Part shown: one piece after another, positions 8,408 to 17,432 of the stretch
How positions within the stretch are numbered: the first letter of the stretch is position 1
How the letters are laid out: the number at the start of each line of letters is the position of its first letter
From: Shewanella sp. Isolate13
GTDB lineage: Bacteria > Pseudomonadota > Gammaproteobacteria > Enterobacterales > Shewanellaceae
Assembly (NCBI RefSeq): GCF_022398325.1
Contig: NZ_JAKEVD010000035.1
Location: 253-48,307, forward strand
DNA length: 48,055 nt
Direction: 5' to 3'
Translations under genes and position numbers: made by a program
Notes under the pieces: generated by a model
The model's database searches: none
Seen by the model: the letters and a program-made list of their open reading frames with translations, nothing else
Told to the model about the DNA's origin: nothing

Positions 8408-9577
8408 CTAAATAAGTTTAGCCGCATTACGTCTGGTTTGTAGTGCCCTGTTGAGTTCGCCTAAGTGCTCTTGGGCATCGGCTAGTGCATGCAAACTGGA
8501 TACGTCATCTTTTAGGTAACAAGCCTTCTGCCACCAGATTTTAGCTTGGTGGTAATCATGGTTTTGTTGATAAAGCTTGGCTAAACAGACTTGGTAGTCG
8601 AGATTATTCTCATACAGGGATTCTAATGCTAATAGCTGCTTTTTAGCTTCCACATCTGTCGGCGTTAAGACTTCAGCTAAGGCTTCAAAAATAGATGCGC
8701 TTGGCGATATTTTTACCTGCTTGATAAGCATTTTTATCGCGTCATCTTTACGCTCGAAGCGGCTTAGGCCGATGGCATATTGTGCAATATACTCTGCTTG
8801 TTTTCTCTCGGCTCGGCTTAGCCAATGCCAGCATTTCTCTAGCTCTTGATCGTTAGCTTTGCTCGCTTCAGTTAACAGCGCCATATTGGTTTTAAGGGAT
8901 AAGGCTTGAAACGCTTCATCGGTTAGAACATGCTTTTTATTCACGATAGGTAGCAGTAACTTAAGTGCCTGCCAATCCTGTTGAGCTTGGTACAGCTCAA
9001 TGGCTAGCTTTAGTACCGGCAACTTACTCTTGCTGGTTGGGTTGAGCTTATTTAATTCTTCTCTCGCAGCAGCTAAGTCACCTTGCTGCAATAAGTAGCG
9101 TGTACGGCTGGTGCGCACCGCTTTCTCGGCTAACGGCTCGAGTTGTGCCTTGGCTAAGTATTCATCACGAGCTTGGGTGTTGTTCTGATGATGTGCGGCT
9201 CGAGCGGCAGCGAATAAATTCAGAGCTGGAATTTCACCTTTCTCTGCTCCTTTGGCCATGGCTTTCTCTGCTGCTGGCCAATCTTCTTCTGCTAACGCGA
9301 GCGCGCCAAGCAGGGTGTGTTTTCTCGCCGCTTTTTTACGCCACCTTTCTGGGAGGTAGCGGCTGCTGAGTATCATGTTTAAAAGCCAGACGACAACAAA
9401 CTCAATTAGCTGCAATAAGCTATAAAAAATGATGAGTGCAATGACGGCAAATACGATGCTGGTTTCGACTTGGTAGTCGCCAATTGCGAGGTACAGATAA
9501 CCTTTGCTGCCGACAAGAAATGGACTAATACATAGCCCGAGCAAGATGATAATCAGATAGACGAGAGCTCTAACCAT
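8408..9577 (-). CDS. hemY: HemY, membrane-anchored TPR protein of the haem operon
   Basis: HemY here is the proteobacterial inner-membrane TPR protein, not the Gram-positive protoporphyrinogen oxidase of the same name. Its biochemical role is not settled; it is proposed to assist late porphyrin handling. The 389 residues begin with two hydrophobic segments (about 3-25 and 40-70), then a HemY_N-like region with RYLPERWRKKAARKHTLLGALALAEEDW-type sequence, and helical TPR-like repeats to the end. Its ATG overlaps the hemX stop by one base (TAATG), implying translational coupling. It is the last gene of hemC-D-X-Y and is followed by a strong terminator. Confidence 0.95.
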   Translation of the reverse strand: MVRALVYLIIILLGLCISPFLVGSKGYLYLAIGDYQVETSIVFAVIALIIFYSLLQLIEFVVVWLLNMILSSRYLPERWRKKAARKHTLLGALALAEEDWPAAEKAMAKGAEKGEIPALNLFAAARAAHHQNNTQARDEYLAKAQLEPLAEKAVRTSRTRYLLQQGDLAAAREELNKLNPTSKSKLPVLKLAIELYQAQQDWQALKLLLPIVNKKHVLTDEAFQALSLKTNMALLTEASKANDQELEKCWHWLSRAERKQAEYIAQYAIGLSRFERKDDAIKMLIKQVKISPSASIFEALAEVLTPTDVEAKKQLLALESLYENNLDYQVCLAKLYQQNHDYHQAKIWWQKACYLKDDVSSLHALADAQEHLGELNRALQTRRNAAKLI

Positions 9578-10755
9578 TACTGCGTCTCCTCTGTCATCAA
9601 GTTGCCGTAGGTGACTAATTGATTCAGTAGGTTAGACGCTTCGAAGCGGTCAATGCTGGTCGTTTGAATTTTTAGTGTTTCTAACGCATCTAGCGTTGCA
9701 AGCGTATCTATGGTTAACTGATCTTTAAGATCGAAGTATTGATAGATCCACTTTCTCGCCAGCTTGATGGAGTTACGATAATTAACCTGATCTTGACGAT
9801 AAAGCGCTAGTTGAGCCTGTAGTAGTTTATTACGGGTATTTTCGACTAAGTACCATTGTTGGTCGGGCTCAAGCAAAGGTGCAGCATCCGTGGTACGTTT
9901 TCTGACGATGACGAAGTCATCAATCAATGCCTGCCATGATTTCGCTAGATTAGACTGCCAGTCACCGAGTGAATCGCTCACTTCTGTATCGGCGAGTTCA
10001 TCGGCCGAAAAGTGCGTTTCGGCTCGATTCAAAGGCAGTTTATCTAAACTATCTATGATGGTATCTAAGGTGAGCACGGTACCCGAAATATCTGTGTTCT
10101 TAACCGCCGATACGGCAGCAATATCTTTCGAAAGAGCCTTTCTTAAAGGCATTAAAGAGGGATCTCGCATCGATTTAATGCGCTCATCAGCCGCCTTTAA
10201 CAGGCTAGTCGCAGTGCTTGGATCTTTCTCTAACCAGAGCTTCTGCCCTGCAAGCCTAACCAGATACTTTGCCTCTTCAGCACGCCAGTGGTTTGGATTA
10301 CGCTGGGCAATAATCGATACGCGTTCTTCAAGCTGAGTCTGTTGTTCGAGTGTTCGCGCCATGGCTAAATCAACGCTCGATTTAAATTGGTTCTGTTGCT
10401 GCTCAAGAGAAGAGATGCGCTGATTCGGTTCAACCAATACCGTTTGTAGCGTACGATTTAGTTCTTGCTGCAGATCAACTGTTTCAGCTCGCTGAGTTTG
10501 CAGCTGTTGATAGAGGTAATAGCCGCCAGCTGTGGTAGCAAAAGTCAGTAACAGCAATAGGAATAGGGTAAAGATAAGTCCCCAAGGTGTGGGCGTATCT
10601 TGAGCTGACGGTGCTTGCTCGGCGCTTTTGTGAGAGTCTGGGCTTTCGTTAGAGGCGGTTGGTGACTCTGACTGAGTGTCGATAACTGGCTGCGCCGCCA
10701 CAGTTTGCTCAGTTGTTGGCTCTGAAGCGCTGGCGTCAGTGTTCTTGGTTTCCAT
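9577..10755 (-). CDS. hemX: HemX, single-pass membrane protein of the haem operon
   Basis: This 392-residue protein belongs to the HemX family, often annotated as uroporphyrin-III C-methyltransferase although it lacks a recognisable methyltransferase fold. It has an acidic, Ser/Pro/Gln-rich cytoplasmic N-terminus (about 1-55), one transmembrane helix (about 58-83, FTLFLLLLLTFATTAGGYYL), a Gln/Glu-rich coiled coil (about 85-150) and a mainly helical periplasmic domain. An AAGGA ribosome site lies 7 nt before the ATG. It is coupled to hemY by a 1-base overlap. Its function is unproven; a scaffolding role with HemY in porphyrin synthesis is an inference from operon conservation. Confidence 0.95.
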   Translation of the reverse strand: METKNTDASASEPTTEQTVAAQPVIDTQSESPTASNESPDSHKSAEQAPSAQDTPTPWGLIFTLFLLLLLTFATTAGGYYLYQQLQTQRAETVDLQQELNRTLQTVLVEPNQRISSLEQQQNQFKSSVDLAMARTLEQQTQLEERVSIIAQRNPNHWRAEEAKYLVRLAGQKLWLEKDPSTATSLLKAADERIKSMRDPSLMPLRKALSKDIAAVSAVKNTDISGTVLTLDTIIDSLDKLPLNRAETHFSADELADTEVSDSLGDWQSNLAKSWQALIDDFVIVRKRTTDAAPLLEPDQQWYLVENTRNKLLQAQLALYRQDQVNYRNSIKLARKWIYQYFDLKDQLTIDTLATLDALETLKIQTTSIDRFEASNLLNQLVTYGNLMTEETQ

Positions 10756-10819
10756 TAAACAGTCCTTGAAAGCTATGATGCTGCGGTGATAGCGAGTATG
10801 AACTTACGTCAGCGGCGAA

Positions 10820-11551
10820 CTAGTTTAAAGATAACGCAGCTAACATGGCATTAGTGTTAGCGGCCGTCGCATTGCTGACATGCATAAGACCATAGGCCTT
10901 TGCCTTTTCAAATACTCGGGGGCTAGGGACTATAATATGACAAGTTTGCAGCCAAGCAAATAGCTCTTTTGGTACTGTTTTAACTAGGTTATCGAGTATT
11001 TCGCCGCTGGTAATGATAATAGTGTCAATACCAAAGCTTTGCCATTGTTGGCAAAGGTTTGCGCTATCAAGCGTTGGGCAGCCCCGTTTGTAGACTTCCC
11101 AATAGCTAAGCTGGGCCCCCCTATTGATGAGCTCTGAGGCTAAATCTTCCCGACCGCCTTGACCTCTGACAATAATGACTTGTTTGCCTGTCACATCGGC
11201 TAATGTGGGCAGAGTCAGTAACCCTTCAGTTTGTTGGCAATCTTCCGGTGCTTTTTGGGCATTTATGCCCAATTGTTTTAGTGCGGCATGCGTGGCATCG
11301 CCGACGGCAAAATATTGCGCCGAACTAGGCCATTGGTTATCGATTGCTTGAGTAGCAAAGGCAACGGCATTGGTGCTAATAAAAATGATAATGTCGGCTC
11401 GATTGAGCAGAGTATCTATTTGGTTAGCATTAAGATTAGAGGTGGGCTGAACGTTAAGTAGGGGCGTGATGAAGTAAGAGACGTTGCGTTGAGTCAACGC
11501 CTCTGCCATCAACTGATTGCGCCCTTCTGGGCGCGTCAGTAAGACTTTCAT
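10820..11551 (-). CDS. hemD: Uroporphyrinogen-III synthase
   Basis: HemD cyclises hydroxymethylbilane, the HemC product, to uroporphyrinogen III with inversion of ring D. At 243 residues it has family length, with the opening MKVLLTRPEGRNQLMAEAL typical of HemD and the ISTNAVAFA and IITSGEILDNL segments of the two-domain fold. The family is poorly conserved in sequence, but the position 7 nt after the hemC stop makes the call secure. No clear ribosome site precedes the ATG, so translation is probably coupled to hemC. A 64-bp gap separates it from hemX. Confidence 0.96.
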   Translation of the reverse strand: MKVLLTRPEGRNQLMAEALTQRNVSYFITPLLNVQPTSNLNANQIDTLLNRADIIIFISTNAVAFATQAIDNQWPSSAQYFAVGDATHAALKQLGINAQKAPEDCQQTEGLLTLPTLADVTGKQVIIVRGQGGREDLASELINRGAQLSYWEVYKRGCPTLDSANLCQQWQSFGIDTIIITSGEILDNLVKTVPKELFAWLQTCHIIVPSPRVFEKAKAYGLMHVSNATAANTNAMLAALSLN

Positions 11552-11558
11552 CTAGGTG

Positions 11559-12491
11559 TTACGCGTTCGCGTAAACAGCGTCAAGAATGGTTTTAGCACC
11601 CTTGCTTAGTAGCTCTTCTGCTAGTGCAACGCCTAACTTCTCGGCATCGGCAGTGCTACCAGAGGTTGTGCCAGTGATGATTTGGCTACCATCAGGGTTA
11701 CCCACTAGACCGCGAAGGTTTAATGTGTCGCCGTCGATTTCAGCATAAGCACCGATAGGTACCTGACAACCGCCTTCAAGACGAGTGTTCATGGCACGTT
11801 CTGCAATTACACGCATACGAGTTTCAGCATGCTCAAGTGGCGCAAGCAGTGCTTTAACACGAGCATCATCTGTACGACACTCGATACCTACAGCGCCTTG
11901 GCCGTTTGCTGGTAGTGATTGTTCTGCAGAGATAAAGCTAGCGATTCTTTCTTCAAGTTTTAGGCGCTTAAGACCCGCTGCAGCAAGAATGATGGCATCA
12001 TAGTTACCAGCATCAAGTTTTGCTAGACGGGTGCCAACGTTACCACGCAGATCTTTGATAACAAGATCTGGACGTGCAGCGCGAATTTGGCACTGACGAC
12101 GTAGGCTAGAGGTACCGACAACTGCGCCTTGTGGCAACTCTTCGATTGTCTTATAGGTATTCGATACGAATGCATCACGTGGATCTTCACGCTCACAGAT
12201 CACTTCAAGGCCTAGACCTTCAGGGAATTCAACTGGTACATCTTTCATCGAGTGAACTGCGATATCTGCTTGGCCTTCTAGCATTGCGACTTCAAGTTCT
12301 TTAACAAACAAACCTTTACCGCCTACTTTAGCTAGGGGCGTATCTAAGATGATGTCACCTTTAGTGCTCATTGGTAGCAATTCAACAGTGAGGCCTTCGT
12401 GGATTTTTTCCAGTTCAGCTTTCACAAATTCGGCTTGCCACATGGCAAGAGGGCTCTTACGTGTTGCGATACGGATCAGATTTTGAGACAT
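11559..12491 (-). CDS. hemC: Porphobilinogen deaminase (hydroxymethylbilane synthase)
   Basis: HemC joins four porphobilinogen units into hydroxymethylbilane in the cytoplasm. The 310 residues contain the family signatures: IRIATRKSPLAMWQAE at the start, the catalytic Asp84 in HSMKD, GTSSLRRQ, and LEGGCQVPIG with Cys242, which carries the dipyrromethane cofactor; numbering matches the E. coli enzyme. It is the first gene of the haem operon, divergent from cyaA across a 200-bp gap that holds an exact CRP consensus site, so its promoter could feel cAMP-CRP. A GGA stands 9 nt before the ATG. Confidence 0.98.
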   Translation of the reverse strand: MSQNLIRIATRKSPLAMWQAEFVKAELEKIHEGLTVELLPMSTKGDIILDTPLAKVGGKGLFVKELEVAMLEGQADIAVHSMKDVPVEFPEGLGLEVICEREDPRDAFVSNTYKTIEELPQGAVVGTSSLRRQCQIRAARPDLVIKDLRGNVGTRLAKLDAGNYDAIILAAAGLKRLKLEERIASFISAEQSLPANGQGAVGIECRTDDARVKALLAPLEHAETRMRVIAERAMNTRLEGGCQVPIGAYAEIDGDTLNLRGLVGNPDGSQIITGTTSGSTADAEKLGVALAEELLSKGAKTILDAVYANA

Positions 12492-12605
12492 GCACGATAT
12501 TCCATCTTAGAACTTATTTGCGTCAATGCTAACACTGCCCGATTACAGATGTAACGCTCTGCTGCCGATTCTTTGAAGTCTACCCTATTCTAAATTGATA
12601 ATAAG

Positions 12606-12621
12606 TGTGATCGTGATCACA
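12606..12621. promoter_or_regulatory. CRP (cAMP receptor protein) site between hemC and cyaA
   Basis: TGTGA-TCGTGA-TCACA matches the CRP consensus at all ten half-site positions and is flanked by A and T as preferred. It lies 70 bp upstream of the cyaA start codon and about 115 bp upstream of hemC. In E. coli the equivalent divergent region has a CRP site that represses cyaA; autoregulation here is a direct parallel but unproven. No convincing -10/-35 pair for cyaA was recognised. Confidence 0.85.
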
Positions 12622-12691
12622 ATAGCTTGCTGCCGATCGGTTTGACGTATACATTAGGGGGGAGTGATTTATCTTTCTAAGGTGGAATAAT

Positions 12692-15115
12692 TTGTCAGAA
12701 GAGCTTGATAAGCTTCAGCATGCCGCCGAGCGATTAGACATTATCAGGTACGCTAGAGCGATAGCATTGCTGTCGCCATTAAAGCGTCATCTTCTTCGGC
12801 TTATCCCTGTTCTCTTGCATTACCACGCCCCTAAGCTACCTGGCTATAATGGTCCTTTCACTCCAAGTGGGGTTGTGGATTATCATATCGAGGCCGATAC
12901 AACCGATGCCTGTGAAACCCTTGAGATAGATCTATCGACTGCAGACACTGCCGATATTCCCTTAATTGAGGGGGTTTATAGCATGGGCAGTACCGCCAGC
13001 TTTGGACAAAATCCCCAGAGTGATGTCGATGTTTGGCTGGTTCACAGTGATTTGTTAAGCAAGAGTCAATGCGAATTGCTGGTAAGTAAGGCGGTCTTAC
13101 TGAGCCAGTGGTTTGCCAAGTTTGATTTTGAAGTCAATATCTATCTTGTGCATCCGGATCAGTTTATTAAAGGGCAAACCGAGCAAGTCGATCCCTATAA
13201 CTGCATGGGACACGAGCACAGTGGCAGTGCTCAGCACTGGTTATTACTGGAGGAGTTTTATCGTAGCCAGTTTCGCTTAGCGGGTAAGCCTATTGCGTGG
13301 TGGCCCAATGCAGATAAGTCTTCAAAGTTATTATCCTTAGGTGATGCAAGCGCATTGCCAGCCAGTGAGTATTTCGGTGCCTCACTTTGGCAGTTATATA
13401 AGGGCGTTGAAAAACCCCATAAGGCACTACTAAAAGTGCTCCTTCTTGAAGCTTACGCCAGTGAGTATCCCCATACCCGTTTGGTGAGTGAGCGAATTTG
13501 GCAACGCACCTTGCAAGGCGATTTCTCTTCCAACAATGATGCCTATTACCTGCTTTATGAATCGATAGAGTCCTATCTGTTAGGTCGCGGTGACAGGCGT
13601 AGGCTTGAAATTGCTCGCCGTTGTTTTTATCTAAAGTGTGGCGTAAAGCTAAGTCAGAGTGACAAAGCTGTCGATTGGCGTTACTACAAGATGAAAAAGC
13701 TGGTGAGTAACTGGAACTGGTCTGAAAGCTTACTCAAAACCTTAGATAACTGTGAAGATTGGCACTGTGGTCAATTGCAGTGGTTTAACGAGCAGCTCAA
13801 TGAGTTGATGCTAGGCAGTTATCGTACCTTATTGCAATTTGCCTCGACCCATAGATTAAGCGAAAGCCTACGGATTTCTGAACTCGGGTTACTCACCCGT
13901 AAATTACACACTTATTTTAGTGAAGACGCTCACCAGATCATGCGGCTTAATTCCCTTTGGAGTCGTTCTATTTTAGAGCCGTATCTCTCGGTGATCTACA
14001 GCTCTCAGGATGGGTATTATTATCTGTATCGCTGCTCACCGGAGCCGAGAAACTTCCTTGAGCACAGCTCGGTATTTCACTCTAAGAGTAAGGCTAAACT
14101 CTTGGTTTGGGCCAGCCTTAATGGGGTGGCTGATGATAAAACCCGCTGGTTTGAAGTGCGTCAGAGTAAGCGCAAATCCATCTATTTGACCCACGCGGCA
14201 AATCGACTCGATGGACTGATTGTAAATGAATCGGTCAAGGTGTCTAAGATGGCGCTTTACCAGCCTTGGCATTTTCGCAAGTTAGTGTTTCTGCTTAACT
14301 TTAATAATGATCCGACAGAGAGCTGGGCAGGGCAAGATATCATGGTCGACTATATGAACAGTAATGTGTTCTCCATTGGGCGACGTCATCAGAATATGGT
14401 GGACTCTATCGATGTGATCAGTCTCAATAGCTGGGGGGAGTGGCATTGCCATCATTTTGAGGGAGAGAAGAGTATCTTGGATGCGCTGTCGTTTGTTACC
14501 CCTGGGATGAAGCGTGCGAGTGCTAGGGTCTCGGTCGAGGTGATTAGCTGCTCGAGTAAATTACGTTCGCAGACGGAGCGGACTGTGAAGGATTTATTAT
14601 ATCGGGCGGTACGTCTGAGTCGACAGGCTCAAAGCTCAACGACTTTAGGTTATGCATTGCAGGTCGGAAGGCTACGCTATGGGTTGTTTTTTAATAACCG
14701 TGGCATGCATTACGAAAATTTAAGTGACGCTAAGTCTTTTTATCAACAACTCTCTCAGCGCAAACTACTGGAACTGCCTAGGCCAACCTTAGGCGATGAG
14801 CCTTTTTCTAAGCTGCCGGCGGTGATTCAAGACTATGCGGCTAAGGGGGCGATTCAATATTTCTTGCGTCAAAGAAAACAAGGCCTGGATGTGTTTATCT
14901 TGGATGAGATGAATGAGCTGAACCACTATGTGCAAGAGGGCATAGATGTGAATGCATTAGTCAATCAACTGAGTCACTTTCATACATTTGAGGATCCACA
15001 GCTGACTCGGGAGAACTTTAATTTACCGCAGTTCTTTATGTTGGATCGCGTTAAGGGGGTGCTAACCGCAGTGCCTTTTGGCGTGAGTATCGAGGCCTAC
15101 GAAGTCGATTTTTAA
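12692..15115 (+). CDS. cyaA: Class I adenylate cyclase
   Basis: CyaA makes cAMP from ATP, feeding CRP. The 807-residue protein has the class I layout: an N-terminal catalytic nucleotidyltransferase-like domain, with MGSTASFGQNPQSDVDVW at 98-114 supplying the two metal-binding aspartates (111 and 113), and a long C-terminal regulatory half. The start is TTG at 12692-12694, placed 6 nt after AAGGTGG; E. coli cyaA also uses a weak UUG start, which limits its translation. It is divergent from hemC and convergent with cyaY, the enterobacterial arrangement. It is slightly shorter than the 848-residue E. coli enzyme. Confidence 0.98.
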   Translation: MSEELDKLQHAAERLDIIRYARAIALLSPLKRHLLRLIPVLLHYHAPKLPGYNGPFTPSGVVDYHIEADTTDACETLEIDLSTADTADIPLIEGVYSMGSTASFGQNPQSDVDVWLVHSDLLSKSQCELLVSKAVLLSQWFAKFDFEVNIYLVHPDQFIKGQTEQVDPYNCMGHEHSGSAQHWLLLEEFYRSQFRLAGKPIAWWPNADKSSKLLSLGDASALPASEYFGASLWQLYKGVEKPHKALLKVLLLEAYASEYPHTRLVSERIWQRTLQGDFSSNNDAYYLLYESIESYLLGRGDRRRLEIARRCFYLKCGVKLSQSDKAVDWRYYKMKKLVSNWNWSESLLKTLDNCEDWHCGQLQWFNEQLNELMLGSYRTLLQFASTHRLSESLRISELGLLTRKLHTYFSEDAHQIMRLNSLWSRSILEPYLSVIYSSQDGYYYLYRCSPEPRNFLEHSSVFHSKSKAKLLVWASLNGVADDKTRWFEVRQSKRKSIYLTHAANRLDGLIVNESVKVSKMALYQPWHFRKLVFLLNFNNDPTESWAGQDIMVDYMNSNVFSIGRRHQNMVDSIDVISLNSWGEWHCHHFEGEKSILDALSFVTPGMKRASARVSVEVISCSSKLRSQTERTVKDLLYRAVRLSRQAQSSTTLGYALQVGRLRYGLFFNNRGMHYENLSDAKSFYQQLSQRKLLELPRPTLGDEPFSKLPAVIQDYAAKGAIQYFLRQRKQGLDVFILDEMNELNHYVQEGIDVNALVNQLSHFHTFEDPQLTRENFNLPQFFMLDRVKGVLTAVPFGVSIEAYEVDF

Positions 15116-15161
15116 GCCGCAGCGCTGAGAATGTTAAAGGCGGTAGTATTGAGAATTGCTG

Positions 15162-15183
15162 AATGAGGAGTTTCCTCCTCATT
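15162..15183. terminator. Hairpin between convergent cyaA and cyaY
   Basis: AATGAGGAG (15162-15170) pairs with CTCCTCATT (15175-15183) across a TTTC loop. The tract after it on either strand is only mildly T-rich, so it may be a weak bidirectional terminator. Confidence 0.5.
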
Positions 15184-15200
15184 TCATTGGCAGCACAAGA

Positions 15201-15530
15201 TTAAAGATCTAATTTTAAGCCGCTTTGCTTGTAGATTGACTCGATGAGGAATGGCATAAACTCATTACCGTTACGCTCATCCATCCACTTACCATCAACA
15301 TAGCCAAAATGGTATCCACCAAATTGTGTCGCCAACCAAATTTCATGTAGTGGCTCCTGCTTATTGATGACGATCTTAGAGGTACCGTCAAACTCCAACT
15401 GCAGCACATTGCCTGAGCCATCAACATCGACATCCGCATCTTGCTCTTCGATAAGCACTTCTATCGCGTTATCAATTGTTTGAAATATTTCATCAACCAA
15501 TTGGTGAAATTCGAAATCTGTCATCGCCAT
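15201..15530 (-). CDS. cyaY: Frataxin homologue CyaY
   Basis: CyaY is a small cytoplasmic iron-binding protein that tunes IscS-dependent iron-sulfur cluster assembly. The 109 residues show the frataxin fold: an acidic first helix (FHQLVDEIFQTIDNAIEVLIEEQDADVDVD), the LQLEFDGTSKIVINKQEPLHEIWLA strand region with the conserved NKQ.P..EIWLA core, and a C-terminal LIESIYKQSGLKL helix. The first ATG (MAMTDF) has AGGA 9 nt upstream and is preferred over the second Met. Convergent with cyaA, as in E. coli. Confidence 0.97.
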   Translation of the reverse strand: MAMTDFEFHQLVDEIFQTIDNAIEVLIEEQDADVDVDGSGNVLQLEFDGTSKIVINKQEPLHEIWLATQFGGYHFGYVDGKWMDERNGNEFMPFLIESIYKQSGLKLDL

Positions 15531-15940
15531 GCTAATTATTCCTCAGATTTTTGTAATACCAGCATATTACCAATCGATAGCCTGATTACCAATCACATTA
15601 ATTTTGTGGTTAATCACCTGCTAAATAAGTCAGCCTTATTTTATTCTATTAAAACTCTCTTTATTTCAATGTATTAGTTCTTGTGAAGGGGTGCTGGAGT
15701 TGTTGGGGCAACATTATGATTAGTTGAATTATTTTGCCTTAGCGTAGCGATACACCGTTAAGTTGTGATTTATAGCAGTTAACTGGGACTATATAGCGGC
15801 TAGTTAGCTGCAGTTAATGTAAGAAAGGCTTGATATAAATGCGTTATAGGGTTGACGCACAGCGGACTTGTCTGCAAACATCAGGACTAAGAATTTTAGC
15901 CGATAGCAAGCCGTAGTGTTATTGCTCCAAGGGTTATCTG
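15531..15940. other. 410-bp gap between cyaY and lptM
   Basis: No convincing gene. It must hold the cyaY promoter (leftward) and the lptM-lysA promoter (rightward), but no strong -10/-35 pair stands out; TTGACG at 15852-15857 lacks a good -10. An imperfect palindrome lies at 15583-15616 (TGATTA and TAATCA arms). Confidence 0.5.
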
Positions 15941-16117
15941 ATGTTGAAAAAAATGAGACTGTTTTTGCTAGTAGGGCTTGGTAGCCTAGTACTTTTAGGT
16001 TGTGGGCAGAAAAGTGCGTTATTTAGAGCGCCGCCGCAAGAGGTTAATCAGCAGGCAGCTGACAAGCAGGTGTCTGATGCTAAGCCAACGCAAAGCGAAC
16101 AGAGCAAAAAGGACTAA
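15941..16117 (+). CDS. lptM: Small lipoprotein LptM (YifL/LppL family)
   Basis: A 58-residue lipoprotein. It has a Lys/Arg start (MLKKMR), a hydrophobic segment and a lipobox ending LVLLG-Cys21, followed by a short Gln/Lys-rich polar tail. In E. coli the lipoprotein at this position, upstream of dapF, is LptM (formerly YifL), which helps LptD mature in the LPS export translocon. Identification rests on size, lipobox and position rather than strong sequence similarity. AAGGG lies 7 nt before the ATG. Its stop is 5 nt before the lysA start, whose ribosome site lies inside the end of this gene, so the two are co-translated. Confidence 0.85.
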   Translation: MLKKMRLFLLVGLGSLVLLGCGQKSALFRAPPQEVNQQAADKQVSDAKPTQSEQSKKD

Positions 16118-16122
16118 AGATC

Positions 16123-17367
16123 TTGGATCATTTTTTATATCAAGCAGATGAACTCTACGCGGAGCAGTGTCAAGTAGCCACGCTTGCTAAACAGCATGGA
16201 ACGCCGCTCTATATCTATTCTCGTGCGACGCTTGAGCGTCATTGGCATGCATTTGATAATGCCGTAAGTGAACATCCACACCTTATCTGTTATGCGGTGA
16301 AGGCTAACTCAAATATCGCTGTACTAAACGTGTTGGCACGTTTAGGCAGTGGCTTCGATATAGTCTCTGGTGGTGAGCTATCGCGGGTTATCGAGGCCGG
16401 TGGCGATCCTGCTAAAGTCGTTTTCTCGGGTGTGGGCAAAACAGTTGCCGAGATGGAGATGGCGCTAAACCTTGGCATCTATTGCTTTAATGTTGAGTCG
16501 GCAGCAGAGCTTGAGCAGTTGAATCAGGTGGCGGTGCGTCTAGGCAAAGTCGCGCCAGTATCACTACGAGTCAATCCTGATGTCGATGCCGGGACTCACC
16601 CTTATATCTCAACGGGTTTGAAAGAGAATAAGTTTGGTATCGCGATGGAAGAGGCCGAGGCTATCTTTAAGCGGGCCGATGAGTTGCCTGGTCTGGCTGT
16701 GAAAGGTGTCGATTGTCATATCGGCTCTCAGCTCACTGAAATTAAACCCTTCCTAGATGCGATGGATCGCATGCTAGCGCTAATCGATCGTTTAGCCGAG
16801 CAAGGGATCGAGATTAAACACTTCGATGTGGGCGGTGGACTCGGTGTTACCTATGATGACGAGCTTCCTCCGCAGCCAGATGTGTACGCCGCTGCCCTGC
16901 TGGAGCGTTTAGGTGGTCGCGATCTAAAATTGATTTTCGAACCTGGACGCGCCATTGCCGCTAACGCCGGCATTTTTGTCACTCAGGTGCTCTATCTGAA
17001 GGAAAACAGCGATAAGCGTTTTGCCTTAGTAGATGGCGCCATGAATGACTTAATCCGACCGTCACTCTATAGCGCTTGGCAGAAGATCATTCCTGTTATT
17101 GAACGCGCTGGTGAGACCTATAGTTATGACGTAGTTGGCCCTGTGTGTGAGACTGGGGATTTCTTAGGTAAAGACCGTCAGCTCAATGTGCAGGCTGGAG
17201 ATTACCTTGCAGTGCGTTCGTCGGGAGCCTATGGCTTTACCATGGCATCTAATTATAATTCACGTCCACGTGCCGCAGAGCTGATGGTGGATGGTGATAA
17301 AGCCTATGTCATCCGTGAGCGAGAAAAAATCGCTCAGTTATGGCAAGGTGAGCAGATCCTGCCGTAA
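16123..17367 (+). CDS. lysA: Diaminopimelate decarboxylase
   Basis: LysA is the PLP enzyme that decarboxylates meso-diaminopimelate to L-lysine. The 414 residues match family length. The PLP lysine is Lys60 in CYAVKANSN; other hallmarks are HIGSQ, the phosphate-binding GGGLG, EPGR, and the CETGDFLG active-site segment near the C-terminus. It begins with TTG at 16123 behind AAGGA with 9-nt spacing. Its pairing with dapF, which makes its meso substrate, is typical of Shewanella, Vibrio and Pseudomonas. Confidence 0.97.
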   Translation: MDHFLYQADELYAEQCQVATLAKQHGTPLYIYSRATLERHWHAFDNAVSEHPHLICYAVKANSNIAVLNVLARLGSGFDIVSGGELSRVIEAGGDPAKVVFSGVGKTVAEMEMALNLGIYCFNVESAAELEQLNQVAVRLGKVAPVSLRVNPDVDAGTHPYISTGLKENKFGIAMEEAEAIFKRADELPGLAVKGVDCHIGSQLTEIKPFLDAMDRMLALIDRLAEQGIEIKHFDVGGGLGVTYDDELPPQPDVYAAALLERLGGRDLKLIFEPGRAIAANAGIFVTQVLYLKENSDKRFALVDGAMNDLIRPSLYSAWQKIIPVIERAGETYSYDVVGPVCETGDFLGKDRQLNVQAGDYLAVRSSGAYGFTMASNYNSRPRAAELMVDGDKAYVIREREKIAQLWQGEQILP

Positions 17368-17385
17368 ACTAGAACAATACTAAGT

Positions 17386-17406
17386 CGCAAACGTAAGACG
17401 TTTGCG
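17386..17406. other. Hairpin between lysA and dapF
   Basis: CGCAAACG (17386-17393) pairs with CGTTTGCG (17399-17406) across a 5-nt loop, 18 bp after the lysA stop and 26 bp before the dapF start. No T tract follows directly, so it is more likely an mRNA-processing or stability element than a terminator. Confidence 0.45.
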
Positions 17407-17432
17407 GCAGATACTTTTTAAGGATGTCCATC

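Noticed and set aside
17424..17432. ATG at 17424 as the dapF start
   Set aside because: It overlaps the AAGGA ribosome site and would add three residues not in the family; TTG at 17433 fits better.
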